A program made the translations under genes and the position numbers. From Pedobacter steynii (GTDB lineage Bacteria > Bacteroidota > Bacteroidia > Sphingobacteriales > Sphingobacteriaceae), in assembly GCF_900103665.1 (NCBI RefSeq), contig NZ_FNGY01000006.1, positions 434,001 to 498,000 of the forward strand: DNA of 64,000 bases, in the 5' to 3' direction. Shown here piece after piece: positions 35,144-43,025 of the stretch (the first letter of the stretch is position 1; each line of letters begins with the position of its first letter). The notes beneath the pieces were generated by a model, which was not told the DNA's origin, did no database searches, and worked only from the letters and a program-made list of their open reading frames with translations.

Positions 35144-35798
35144 AAAATAATGCGATGATTTTATCGTAAGTAAGTTCGTTGTAGTTGTCTATGTATAAAT
35201 CGCAATGAGGAAGCTCCTCAATGGTATGGGAACTAAGCACACCTGCTACACGCATTCCTGCATTTAAGGCGGCGGATATCCCGGAAAAAGAATCTTCAAA
35301 AACAAGGCATTGGTCTGGTGATACGCCAAGATTGCGTGCAGAACTCAGGTATACTTCCGGATCTGGTTTATGTTTTTTCACGTCTTCACTGGCCAAAATA
35401 GAACCTAATTTTTCACGAAGGTCGATTTTGCTCAGAATCAGGTCCAGGTTCGCAGCAGGGGCCGAAGTGGCTACACCAAGCTTGACCTGATGATCTTCCA
35501 GATCTGATATAAATTTAAGAAAACCGGAAATCGGGTCGACATGCGGCTCATAAATTTTTCGGAATAAGCCTTCTTTTTCCTCTTCCATTCGCAGGAATTC
35601 TTCCCCCTGAATCGGGCGCTTAAAAAAGTGACTGAAAATATAACTGTTACTTTTTCCGAACATGTGTTGGGCAAACTCAGCTTCAGTAGGGGCAAGGTTC
35701 CTTACAGAGAAAAAATCACGAAAAGCAAGGGAGTGGTATGGATTGGTATGGACGATCACGCCATCCATGTCAAAGATCACAGCAATTTCTTTATTCAT
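35142..35798 (-). CDS. HAD-superfamily phosphatase/phosphoglucomutase-like
   Basis: 218 residues. Motif I is FDMDGVIV with nucleophile and acid Asp residues, motif II lies in LGVATSAPAANLD, motif III is the Lys of KKHKPDPEVY, and motif IV is VFEDSFSGISAALNAGM. A helical cap domain lies between motifs I and II. This layout is that of beta-phosphoglucomutase-like HAD hydrolases, which act on sugar phosphates; the substrate is not clear. Single leftward gene. Confidence 0.9.
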   Translation of the reverse strand: MNKEIAVIFDMDGVIVHTNPYHSLAFRDFFSVRNLAPTEAEFAQHMFGKSNSYIFSHFFKRPIQGEEFLRMEEEKEGLFRKIYEPHVDPISGFLKFISDLEDHQVKLGVATSAPAANLDLILSKIDLREKLGSILASEDVKKHKPDPEVYLSSARNLGVSPDQCLVFEDSFSGISAALNAGMRVAGVLSSHTIEELPHCDLYIDNYNELTYDKIIALF

Positions 35799-36189
35799 CC
35801 GGCAAAGTTAACAAAGTCGGCGGTTTGCGAATAATAAAAACAAACCAGCAAATATAAATGAGCTGAGGACAAACAATAAGTAGATAGGGGAGTTTAAAAA
35901 AATGGGAATATTGATTCAGCAATTGTAGAAAATGAGCATAACTTTCACCCTAATAACTTCCTTTCTTTACGCACAAATCAGGAAAACAGAACTGAAACCG
36001 ATAATTCTTTCGTGATTACCAGCAAGCCGGCGGCGGTTTATTCGCGGACTTATAAAGATGGTAAGCTATATTGCAGTGGAAGAGGGCTTAAGTCTAGTAT
36101 AAGGACTGATTTTATATTCTTATTTAATGTCTTTGGTTTAAAGAAATAATAAAATATTATTAATTCCTATGGGATTACTAGATTATTTG
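35799..36189. other. spacer upstream of the SAM riboswitch, with an undecided open frame
   Basis: No proven gene. An 83-codon frame without a start codon is open from 35898 to the stop at 36147-36149 on the plus strand (it includes SFVITSKPAAVYSRTYKDGK and LYCSGRGLKSSI). Its composition is protein-like, but there is no ATG, GTG or TTG at a sensible place and I recognise no family, so it may be a decayed gene end or chance. Confidence 0.35.
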
Positions 36190-36197
36190 TATATTTG
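36190..36197 (+). promoter_or_regulatory. -7 element ahead of the SAM riboswitch
   Basis: TATATTTG, an exact match to TAnnTTTG, 30 bases before the riboswitch P1 stem. The expected -33 TTTG is not obvious. Confidence 0.5.
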
Positions 36198-36226
36198 CTG
36201 TCGAAGATGCTTCTTTAATCTTCCGA

Positions 36227-36333
36227 CTTATCCAGAAAGACTGAGGGAATGGCCCTATGATGTCTTAGCAACCTCTACCTGTTAACCCGGTAAAAGGTGC
36301 TAATTCCAATTCGCGAATAGCGAATAAGATAAG
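36227..36333 (+). promoter_or_regulatory. SAM-I (S-box) riboswitch
   Basis: The element begins CTTATC (36227-36232) and closes GATAAG (36328-36333), forming the P1 stem. In between are the conserved core pieces GAGGGAATGGCCC, ATGATGTCTTAGCAACC and GGTGCTAATTCC in the proper order, which are the S-box landmarks. It binds S-adenosylmethionine and normally switches off downstream genes when SAM is plentiful. No T-tract terminator follows; a small hairpin (36342-36355) sits just after P1, so control may work through translation or through the Cys-rich leader ORF at 36430-36540. It lies 251 bases upstream of a susC gene. Confidence 0.92.
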
Positions 36334-36429
36334 CAGTTTCACAGCTACAAAGCTGCTGCTCATCAAGCCATACCTCATCAGAGAAAAAGAAGGAAATGCG
36401 GGCGCGTCTTAAACTTAAAATGTTAGCAT

Positions 36430-36540
36430 ATGAACCTACAATTACTTCTTTACAAAACCAATTGCGCTAAATCTTTTTACTTTCCTGTAGCAGATGGCTA
36501 TATGTGCAAGGCTATCCCCATGTGTTGTTGCGGGATCTAG
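36430..36540 (+). CDS. Cys-rich leader ORF downstream of the SAM riboswitch
   Basis: A 36-codon ORF (MNLQLLLYKTNCAKS...) with five Cys codons, ending MCCCGI before TAG. It lies between the riboswitch and susC, whose start codon is 43 bases further on. The peptide has no signal peptide or membrane segment. Three consecutive Cys codons just before the stop, in a leader under SAM control, suggest a sensor of charged tRNA-Cys rather than a functional peptide. An alternative overlapping ORF starts at 36420 in another frame and has no Cys codons. Translation is unproven. Confidence 0.5.
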   Translation: MNLQLLLYKTNCAKSFYFPVADGYMCKAIPMCCCGI

Positions 36541-36583
36541 TCATACCAAATTCTAAATTTCTTACACTTAGTTAAAAACCAAT

Positions 36584-39500
36584 ATGTTAAAAATATACAA
36601 AATTTTTATAGGGATTGCTTTGTCCTTTTTTTTCCTGCTCACGGCCCAGGCACAGTCGCTTAAAATCACCGGTGTGGTTTCAGACGGTCCTGACGGACAG
36701 ACGATTCCGGGTGCTTCGGTTACCATCAAAGGAAAAGAAACAGCTACTGTTACTGATATAAATGGACGCTTTTCTATTTCAGCAAATGTGAATGACATTA
36801 TCCGGGTCAGTTATATCGGATATGCCAGCAAAGAAATCAAAGTTACGGCAGGAATAACTCAGCTGAAAGTCAGTCTGGAAGCTTCCTTAAATGATTTAAA
36901 TGAAGTAGTGGTTACCGCTTTGGGAATTACCAAAGCAAAAAAATCATTGGGTTATGCCACTCAGGAATTGAAATCCAAAGACATCTCTACGGCTAAAGAA
37001 ACCAACCTCATCAATTCGCTGGCAGGAAAGATTGCCGGTGTACAAACCACCAATAGTCAGGGAGACATGGGCTCTTCGAGAATCATCATCCGTGGGGAAA
37101 CGTCTATTTCAAGTCAGAATCAACCTTTATTCGTGGTAGATGGTGTTCCGGTAGACAACTCTCAGTTTTTGGGGAATGGCGGTTCCAGGGACTTTGCAAA
37201 TACGATATCCGACATTAATTCTGAAGATATTGAATCCATCAGTGTACTAAAAGGGCCGAATGCAGCCGCTTTATATGGTTCCAGGGCCGCCGCTGGGGTC
37301 ATATTGATTAAAACAAAAACAGGAAGAGGCCAGCAGGGATTGGGCATCAGCATCAATTCCAACACAACGATCTCTAATTTATTGACACTTCCAAAATATC
37401 AGAATGCTTTTGGTCAGGGCTCAAACGGTAAGTTTAGCTATGTAGATGGTAAAGGGGGCGGTTTGAATGATGGGGTGGATGAAAGCTGGGGCCCCGCACT
37501 GGATGGCCGCCTGATTCCTCAGTTCAATACGAATGGAAAACCAGAACCTTTTATTGCGCATCCGGACAATGTAAAAGACTTTTTTGAAACAGGTTATGCC
37601 CTGAGCAATGGAATTGCCATTGCCGGATCCGGAGAGAAACAAGACGTTCGTTTTTCTTATAACAACCTGACTCAGGGAGGGATATTGCCCAACTCTTCGC
37701 AAAATAAAAACTCCTTACTGCTGAATACTACTTACCGCATTACCCCAAAGCTGACGTTGAATGCAAGTGTCAACTATGTCAAAAGCAGTGCTGCGAACCT
37801 GCCTGCATCAGGTGGTAAACGGGCTACGGGACCAATGCTTCAGTTTACCTGGTTCGGAAGACAGGTCGATGTCAGTCAGCTTAAAAAATATAAGGACGAC
37901 AACGGGAATAACATCAACTGGAACAATAGTTATTATAGCAATCCTTATTTTATTGCTTATGAAAATACAGTGGGTCAGAAACGGGACCGCATCATTGGAA
38001 GTGCAGAGTTGAATTATAAAATTACGGAGGCACTATTCGCAAATTTCAGAACAGGAAATGATTATTATACGGATCGCAGAAAAATAAAAATTGCTTATGG
38101 TACAAACGGAACTCCTTTCGGATCCTATCAGGAAGATGCATATACGATAAATGAAAACAATACAGAAGGCAGGTTAGAATTTAATAAAAAACTAAGCAAC
38201 GATTTCTCCCTTAACGTTTTGGCAGGTGTGAATGTGAGGACTTTTACGCAGGAACAGAATGACCAGATGGCTACTAAATTAGCCGTAAACGGTTTATATA
38301 CCTTAAACAATTCCAGAGATCCGCTGGTATCGTCTAACTTTTACAGCAAGCTAAGGACCTATAGTACTTTTGGATCGGCACAGCTTGGCTATAAAGATTA
38401 TGCCTTCCTGAATGTAACCTCCCGGAATGATTGGGATTCCAGTTTACCAAGACCAAACCTCTCTTATTTCTATCCTTCAGTAAATGGAAGTTTGATCCTT
38501 ACGGAAGCTTTTGATCTAAAAAATGAAGTGTTGAGTTTTGCCAAAATCCGAGGAGGCTGGTCAAAAGTAGGTAAGGCAACGGACCCTTATCAACTGGTAA
38601 ATACCTATAGTTTTACAGCGCCCTTTAATGGAAATCCACAACAAGCGGCGAGTCTGGTGGAGCTAAATCCAAATCTTCTGCCCGAAATCACTAAATCTGC
38701 TGAGGCGGGGATAGAAGTCGGTTTGTTTGACAACCGGGTAAAGCTGGACCTGAGTGTTTACAATACCAATAGTATCAACCAGATTTTAAAGGTGAATGTA
38801 AGTTCTTCGACGGGTTACAATCAGAAACTGATTAATGGCGGAAGCATCAATAATAAAGGGTTGGAAGTTCAACTGGGATTAATCCTGGTGAAATCGCAGG
38901 ACTTTAGCTGGGACATCAACCTGAATTATGCGCTGAACCGTAGTAAGGTAACGGAATTGGATAAAGAAGGACTGATCAGCAGTTATACGATTGGCAGCAA
39001 CAGAACGGTTGATGTATTGGCAACGATCGGAAAGCCTTATGGTACTTTTTTTGGAACTGCTTATCAGCGCAATGCTGCCGGTCAGCTTATGATAAGCTCA
39101 GGAGGAACACCGGTGATCAATCCGGCAAAACAATACCTGGGTAAGTTTACACCCAACTGGCTTGGTGGAATCAGTAACAGTTTTACGTATAAAAACATCA
39201 ACCTGAATTTCCTGGTGGATGCCAGAATCGGTGGTAAAGTATACTCCAATTCAAACCGTACCGGAACTTATACCGGTGTTCTTGCGAGTACATTAAAAGG
39301 AAGAAATACTGAAAGCGGTGGCCTTAGCTATTATTTCCCTGGTAATGTAAATTCCGGAACAGCGGTTGGCATATCGAATGGCGGACAGGCTCCGGCAGGT
39401 GAAGTCGTATATACTGATGGGATGGTTTTCGATGGAGTATTAGCCGATGGAACAAAAAATGGCCGCATTGTCCCTGCTCAACAATATTATAAAGGCATTA

Positions 39501-39772
39501 CCAATGTGGATGAGCAGTTCATCTATGATGCTTCTTACATCAAATTGAGAGAGGTTAAATTGAGCTACAGCTTACCAGGACAGTGGACTAAAAAAATAGG
39601 GTTTCAGAATGCAGTCTTCTCACTGGTAGGACGAAACCTATGGATCATTCATAAAAATGTGCCAAATATTGATCCGGAAACTGCATTTAATACCGGAAAT
39701 GCACAAGGACTGGAAGACCTGAGCCTTCCAACAGCAAGATCATTCGGTTTCAACCTTAACCTTAAATTCTAA
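36584..39772 (+). CDS. SusC/RagA family TonB-linked outer membrane receptor
   Basis: 1062 residues: signal peptide ending LTAQAQ, carboxypeptidase-regulatory-like domain (about 27-105), plug with the SusC/RagA signature DIESISVLKGPNAAALYGSR followed by AAAGVILIKT, and a barrel of 22 strands ending FGFNLNLKF. It forms the TonB-energised transport barrel of a SusCD complex with the lipoprotein encoded five bases downstream. Control by a SAM riboswitch implies that the cargo is a sulfur- or methionine-related compound or peptide; this is inference, since the barrel sequence does not show the substrate. Confidence 0.93.
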   Translation: MLKIYKIFIGIALSFFFLLTAQAQSLKITGVVSDGPDGQTIPGASVTIKGKETATVTDINGRFSISANVNDIIRVSYIGYASKEIKVTAGITQLKVSLEASLNDLNEVVVTALGITKAKKSLGYATQELKSKDISTAKETNLINSLAGKIAGVQTTNSQGDMGSSRIIIRGETSISSQNQPLFVVDGVPVDNSQFLGNGGSRDFANTISDINSEDIESISVLKGPNAAALYGSRAAAGVILIKTKTGRGQQGLGISINSNTTISNLLTLPKYQNAFGQGSNGKFSYVDGKGGGLNDGVDESWGPALDGRLIPQFNTNGKPEPFIAHPDNVKDFFETGYALSNGIAIAGSGEKQDVRFSYNNLTQGGILPNSSQNKNSLLLNTTYRITPKLTLNASVNYVKSSAANLPASGGKRATGPMLQFTWFGRQVDVSQLKKYKDDNGNNINWNNSYYSNPYFIAYENTVGQKRDRIIGSAELNYKITEALFANFRTGNDYYTDRRKIKIAYGTNGTPFGSYQEDAYTINENNTEGRLEFNKKLSNDFSLNVLAGVNVRTFTQEQNDQMATKLAVNGLYTLNNSRDPLVSSNFYSKLRTYSTFGSAQLGYKDYAFLNVTSRNDWDSSLPRPNLSYFYPSVNGSLILTEAFDLKNEVLSFAKIRGGWSKVGKATDPYQLVNTYSFTAPFNGNPQQAASLVELNPNLLPEITKSAEAGIEVGLFDNRVKLDLSVYNTNSINQILKVNVSSSTGYNQKLINGGSINNKGLEVQLGLILVKSQDFSWDINLNYALNRSKVTELDKEGLISSYTIGSNRTVDVLATIGKPYGTFFGTAYQRNAAGQLMISSGGTPVINPAKQYLGKFTPNWLGGISNSFTYKNINLNFLVDARIGGKVYSNSNRTGTYTGVLASTLKGRNTESGGLSYYFPGNVNSGTAVGISNGGQAPAGEVVYTDGMVFDGVLADGTKNGRIVPAQQYYKGITNVDEQFIYDASYIKLREVKLSYSLPGQWTKKIGFQNAVFSLVGRNLWIIHKNVPNIDPETAFNTGNAQGLEDLSLPTARSFGFNLNLKF

Positions 39773-39777
39773 ACATC

Positions 39778-41217
39778 ATGAAATTCAACTATATTCCAAT
39801 TCTTTTTTCTACGATCCTTGCCCTATCTTTCAGCTCCTGCAAGGACCAGCTGGCAGACCTGAACAAGAATCCAAATTCTGCCGAAATTCCTCAGCCGGAT
39901 TACCTGCTTACCGGAGCGATTAAAAGTACGGCCGATACTTATTGGGGCGTAACGAATAATATGAATTCCAGTTTGTTATTCATTCAGCATTGGTCGAAAA
40001 TCCAGTATACAGATCCGGACAGGTATATCTTTACCAATAATGACCTTCAGGAATTATGGGCATCGGGTTACACCAAAGGGGTGACCAATCTGAATAAGCT
40101 CGTTAGCCTGGCCGATGAGCAGGGAAATACCAATTACAGAGGGGTGGCCAAAGTACTGAGGTCATGGGTGTTTTTATTGCTAACGGATGCTTACGGCGAT
40201 ATTCCGTATTCACAATCGGTACAGATTAATGCCTATGTAAATCCGGTTTATGATGCACAGAAAGAGGTGTATTTCGGATTACTTGCCGATTTAAAATCTG
40301 CACAAACGGATTTGAATGTTGCTGGAAAACCAATTTTAGGTGACATTGTTTACAATGGTAAAATTGAGCTTTGGAAAAAGTTTGCCAATGCTTTGCGCTT
40401 GCGTATTGCACTCCGGATTGCAGATAAAGAACCGGAAAAATCAAAGTCCGTACTGGCAGAGATTACTTCGGAAGGAGGGACGCTGATTGCATCCAATCTG
40501 GAAAATGCACAGTTAACTTATTCCACATCTCCTAATCAAAATCCGGTAAGCAACTTATTTGATACCCGGGATGATTACAGAATTAGCAAAACTATTGTAG
40601 ACCGGTTGAGATCCCTCAATGATCCCAGACTTTCCATCTTCGCGAGCCCGACAAAAGATGTAACCACGGAAACCTATATCGGTATACCCAATGGATTGCT
40701 AACCGGAGATGCCAGCAATTATGGACTTACAAAAACCTCCAAACCAGGTGCTTATTTCCTTGCGCCTGTTGCACCGGCGGTGATCATCAGTTATGCGGAA
40801 GTATTGTTCGATCGTGCAGAGGTTGCGGCAAGAGGATGGAGTAATGAGGATGCGGGAGCCTTGTACAAGCAAGCGATAGAAGTATCGTTACAACAATATG
40901 GAGTCGGAACGGCTGCCATTGCTACGTATACCCAATCTGCAGCTGTGCAGTATGAGCCTGCCAATTTCAGGAAGTCTATTGGTAATCAAAAATGGATTGC
41001 TTTATTCGGACAAGGATTAGAAGCTTTTGCGGAATGGCGTCGGCTGGATTATCCGGAACTTGTTCCTGCAGTAGCAGGTGTCCTGGGCGGAAAGTTGCCG
41101 CTAAGATTTATCTATCCGGGTCAGGAGCAGTCCCTGAATGGAAAAAATTATCAGCAGGCAGTAGCCAGACAAGGTGCGGATCTGCTGACGACCCGCCTTT
41201 GGTTCGACATTAAATAA
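39778..41217 (+). CDS. SusD/RagB family surface lipoprotein
   Basis: 479 residues; lipoprotein signal ending LSFSSC. The TPR-like SusD fold is visible in KVLRSWVFLLLTDAYGDIPY and WKKFANALRLRIALRI, and the C-terminal half has the RKSIGNQKWIALFGQGLEAF and EWRRLDYPEL segments typical of the SusD-like_2 group. It is the surface lid that captures the ligand for the SusC barrel. It starts five bases after susC and ends the SAM-controlled operon at the terminator at 41248-41288. Confidence 0.92.
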   Translation: MKFNYIPILFSTILALSFSSCKDQLADLNKNPNSAEIPQPDYLLTGAIKSTADTYWGVTNNMNSSLLFIQHWSKIQYTDPDRYIFTNNDLQELWASGYTKGVTNLNKLVSLADEQGNTNYRGVAKVLRSWVFLLLTDAYGDIPYSQSVQINAYVNPVYDAQKEVYFGLLADLKSAQTDLNVAGKPILGDIVYNGKIELWKKFANALRLRIALRIADKEPEKSKSVLAEITSEGGTLIASNLENAQLTYSTSPNQNPVSNLFDTRDDYRISKTIVDRLRSLNDPRLSIFASPTKDVTTETYIGIPNGLLTGDASNYGLTKTSKPGAYFLAPVAPAVIISYAEVLFDRAEVAARGWSNEDAGALYKQAIEVSLQQYGVGTAAIATYTQSAAVQYEPANFRKSIGNQKWIALFGQGLEAFAEWRRLDYPELVPAVAGVLGGKLPLRFIYPGQEQSLNGKNYQQAVARQGADLLTTRLWFDIK

Positions 41218-41247
41218 ATCCATCGGAGGATCACATCAATGCCAAAG

Positions 41248-41288
41248 AGAGGCTGTATCATTTTGGTATGATATGGCCTCTTTTTTTT
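41248..41288 (+). terminator. terminator of the SAM-controlled susCD operon
   Basis: AGAGGC pairs with GCCTCT (41248-41253, 41276-41281), with an inner TATCAT/ATGATA stem (41256-41261, 41268-41273), followed by eight T residues to 41288. Confidence 0.88.
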
Positions 41289-41377
41289 ACCTTAGAAATT
41301 TACATGTAATGCTGTAATATCAGTACTTTTTGCCTTGTTAAATCTGCCAACTTTGTGGTTCGTTAAAAGAGAAAATT

Positions 41378-42118
41378 ATGAAAATTTTAAAAGATAAAGT
41401 AATCTTAATCACAGGTGCCTCCAGAGGTATAGGAGCTGCAATTGCACATAAATTAGCCGGGGCCGGTGCAAAAATAATTGTCAACTACGCAGGAAGTACT
41501 GCCGCTGCAGAACAAACTGTAAATGAATTAAAACAAAAAGGTGCCGATGCCATTGCCCTGCAGGCGGATGTCAGCAAAACCGATGAGGTAAAAAGATTGT
41601 TTGATGAAGCGATCTCCCATTTTGGTAAAATCGATGTATTGGTAAACAACGCCGGGATCATGATTACGAAACTATTAAAAGATACTACTGACGAAGATTT
41701 CAGCAGACAATTTGATATCAATGTGAAAGGGACTTTCAATACCATGCGTGAAGCAGCAGACAGACTGGCCGATAATGGGAGCATTATCAATTTTTCTACT
41801 TCTGTAAACCGGATTATGCTTCCGGGATATAGCACTTATGTAGCAACGAAGGCCGCAGTAGAACAACTCACCCGTGTCTTCTCCAAAGAAATAGGCGGGA
41901 GAGGAATCAATGTCAACTCCGTATCTCCCGGTCCGACAAATACCGAATTGTTCAGCAATGGCAAACCTCAGGAAGTGATCGACCGTTTAGCCGCTTTGTC
42001 TGCTTTTAACAGAATTGCTGAGCCTGAAGATATCGCCAAAGTGGTCTTGTTCCTGGCAAGTGATGAAGCCAGCTGGGTTACTGCACAGAATATTGGGGCG
42101 AATGGCGGTATGGCTTAA
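41378..42118 (+). CDS. short-chain dehydrogenase/reductase (classical SDR)
   Basis: 246 residues. TGASRGIG binds the nicotinamide cofactor (about 12-19), NNAG is present, and the catalytic Ser and YVATK motifs are present (STYVATKAAVEQLTRVF). The NYAGS after the second beta strand suggests NADP preference. It resembles 3-oxoacyl-ACP reductase-like SDRs, but the substrate is unknown. It is separated from both sulfur-related operons by terminators, so it is an independent unit. Confidence 0.9.
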   Translation: MKILKDKVILITGASRGIGAAIAHKLAGAGAKIIVNYAGSTAAAEQTVNELKQKGADAIALQADVSKTDEVKRLFDEAISHFGKIDVLVNNAGIMITKLLKDTTDEDFSRQFDINVKGTFNTMREAADRLADNGSIINFSTSVNRIMLPGYSTYVATKAAVEQLTRVFSKEIGGRGINVNSVSPGPTNTELFSNGKPQEVIDRLAALSAFNRIAEPEDIAKVVLFLASDEASWVTAQNIGANGGMA

Positions 42119-42127
42119 CGTTCATAA

Positions 42128-42150
42128 AGGGGAATACAACGTATTCCCCT
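42128..42150 (+). terminator. hairpin after the SDR gene
   Basis: AGGGGAATAC (42128-42137), loop AAC, GTATTCCCCT (42141-42150): a perfect 10-bp stem eight bases after the SDR stop codon. No T-tract follows. Confidence 0.7.
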
Positions 42151-42180
42151 AAGGATTAATAACTGAACCAGGTGCTAATT

Positions 42181-42225
42181 TTGGCGTTGGACCTGATCCA
42201 ATCTTGTCATTTAAACCTGATCAAA
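42181..42225 (+). repeat. copy 1 of a 45-bp direct repeat with hairpin potential
   Basis: Starts with TTGGCGTTGGACCTG, identical to the start of the copy at 44046, followed by a less conserved TTGTCATTT-AAACCTGATC. Together with the bases just before it, CAGGT ... ACCTG can form a stem with the conserved core in the loop. Confidence 0.6.
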
Positions 42226-42307
42226 GTTAATTAATTCATTTTTAGGAATGATCATGACTGAATTTCAGATGATTCTTAAATTAATTCTACTTATTTAGTA
42301 GAATTAA

Positions 42308-42338
42308 TTTGTATTGTTGGATTCAAATTCTATATTTG
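42308..42338 (+). promoter_or_regulatory. consensus promoter of the poly-Cys leader / sulfatase operon
   Basis: TTTG (42308-42311), exactly 19 bases, TATATTTG (42331-42338): the best match to the Bacteroidota promoter consensus in this window. Transcription should begin near 42345, about 24 bases before the poly-Cys ORF. Confidence 0.75.
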
Positions 42339-42368
42339 TATTAACAATATAACTCACACAGTATAACG

Positions 42369-42467
42369 ATGTTAAGTTCAAACCTACATCCCGATTTAAA
42401 ATTCATTATTGCAAATGAATATTTGATGTCCTCCCTTTCTAAGGCGGGATGCTGTTGTTGTTGTTAA
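42369..42467 (+). CDS. poly-Cys leader ORF (32 codons, five consecutive Cys at the end)
   Basis: The ORF starts MLSSNLHPDL and ends KAGCCCCC before TAA; the last five codons are TGC TGT TGT TGT TGT. It begins about 24 bases after the inferred transcription start of the longest operon in the window, which encodes two sulfatases. The peptide itself has no signal peptide and no function apparent beyond its Cys codons. Such a run demands charged tRNA-Cys at the ribosome just before a predicted RNA structure (42528-42588), as in leader-peptide attenuation. Polycysteine short ORFs are known cysteine-responsive attenuators in mycobacteria; here the role is inferred. Confidence 0.65.
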   Translation: MLSSNLHPDLKFIIANEYLMSSLSKAGCCCCC

Positions 42468-42527
42468 TCTGCTGTATCCTTTAAACAGCCAAATATCTCT
42501 AATCAAGAGCGCGTAATTATTTAGTAA

Positions 42528-42588
42528 AAGAAGTTCAAAAAACAGCATGAAATTTCATGCTGAAGGCCATTGCTATGGCTGACTTCTT
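42528..42588 (+). promoter_or_regulatory. predicted three-way-junction RNA between poly-Cys ORF and first structural gene
   Basis: Outer stem AAGAAGT (42528-42534) with ACTTCTT (42582-42588); inside it a perfect palindromic hairpin CAGCATGA...TCATGCTG (42543-42562) and a second hairpin GCCAT-TGCT-ATGGC (42566-42579). The structure starts 60 bases after the poly-Cys stop codon and 25 bases before the next start codon, where it could influence read-through or ribosome access. No T-tract follows, so it is not a classical terminator. I do not match it to any named RNA family. Confidence 0.5.
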
Positions 42589-42612
42589 CCTGTAACACCA
42601 CAAAATCAAAAT

Positions 42613-42771
42613 ATGACTATTTCAGATGTACAACTGATCGGAAAGAAGATCGCAGTGGGGATTGTAGTAGCTACCGTTCCGCTGGTTATTCTTTTAGGGG
42701 GGCTTTGGCTTATTCAAAAAATTTTAACAGATAAACCACCTTCCTCCAGCAGCACTTTAACCCTTAAATAA
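42613..42771 (+). CDS. small single-pass membrane protein, first structural gene of sulfatase operon
   Basis: 52 residues. MTISDVQLIGKKIAVGIVVA is followed by a hydrophobic helix (TVPLVILLGGLWLIQKI) and a Pro/Ser-rich tail (TDKPPSSSSTLTLK). The start codon lies 25 bases after the predicted three-way junction. It is too short for most gene callers and I recognise no family. Its place at the head of the operon, before another small membrane protein, the hydroxylase and susCD, suggests a role in the same complex or transport process. Confidence 0.6.
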   Translation: MTISDVQLIGKKIAVGIVVATVPLVILLGGLWLIQKILTDKPPSSSSTLTLK

Positions 42772-42824
42772 GATCAGGAGGTCCTCATGATGGTGCCCAT
42801 TAAAAAACGCAAAAAAATATGCTT

Positions 42825-42989
42825 ATGAAAATTGAAGAATCAGTAAAGAAAAGAATCATCAGGAACATCTTCCTGAGTCTGTTTATCTATGCGCTGCCCA
42901 TACTGCTGATGTTTTTTACCTTTTATTTTACGGGGCAGCGACCCTGGTTAAAGAAAAGAAATACAGCTGGCCAGGTGATTAAACCCTAA
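42825..42989 (+). CDS. second small single-pass membrane protein
   Basis: 54 residues from the ATG at 42825 (56 if the ATG at 42819 is used). Basic N-terminus (KIEESVKKRIIRN), one hydrophobic helix (IFLSLFIYALPILLMFFTFY), then a basic, Gly-rich tail (TGQRPWLKKRNTAGQVIKP). A 13-codon frame starting at 42787 ends in an ATGA overlap with this start, which may couple translation. The stop codon is 36 bases before the hydroxylase gene. I recognise no family. Confidence 0.55.
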   Translation: MKIEESVKKRIIRNIFLSLFIYALPILLMFFTFYFTGQRPWLKKRNTAGQVIKP

Positions 42990-43025
42990 GCAATCCACTA
43001 AATAAAAACCAAATAAACCAATAAC

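Noticed and set aside
36420-36470. 16-codon ORF (starts MLAYEP) overlapping the Cys-rich leader ORF
   Set aside because: It has no Cys codons and no special feature; the longer ORF at 36430 in another frame explains the region better.
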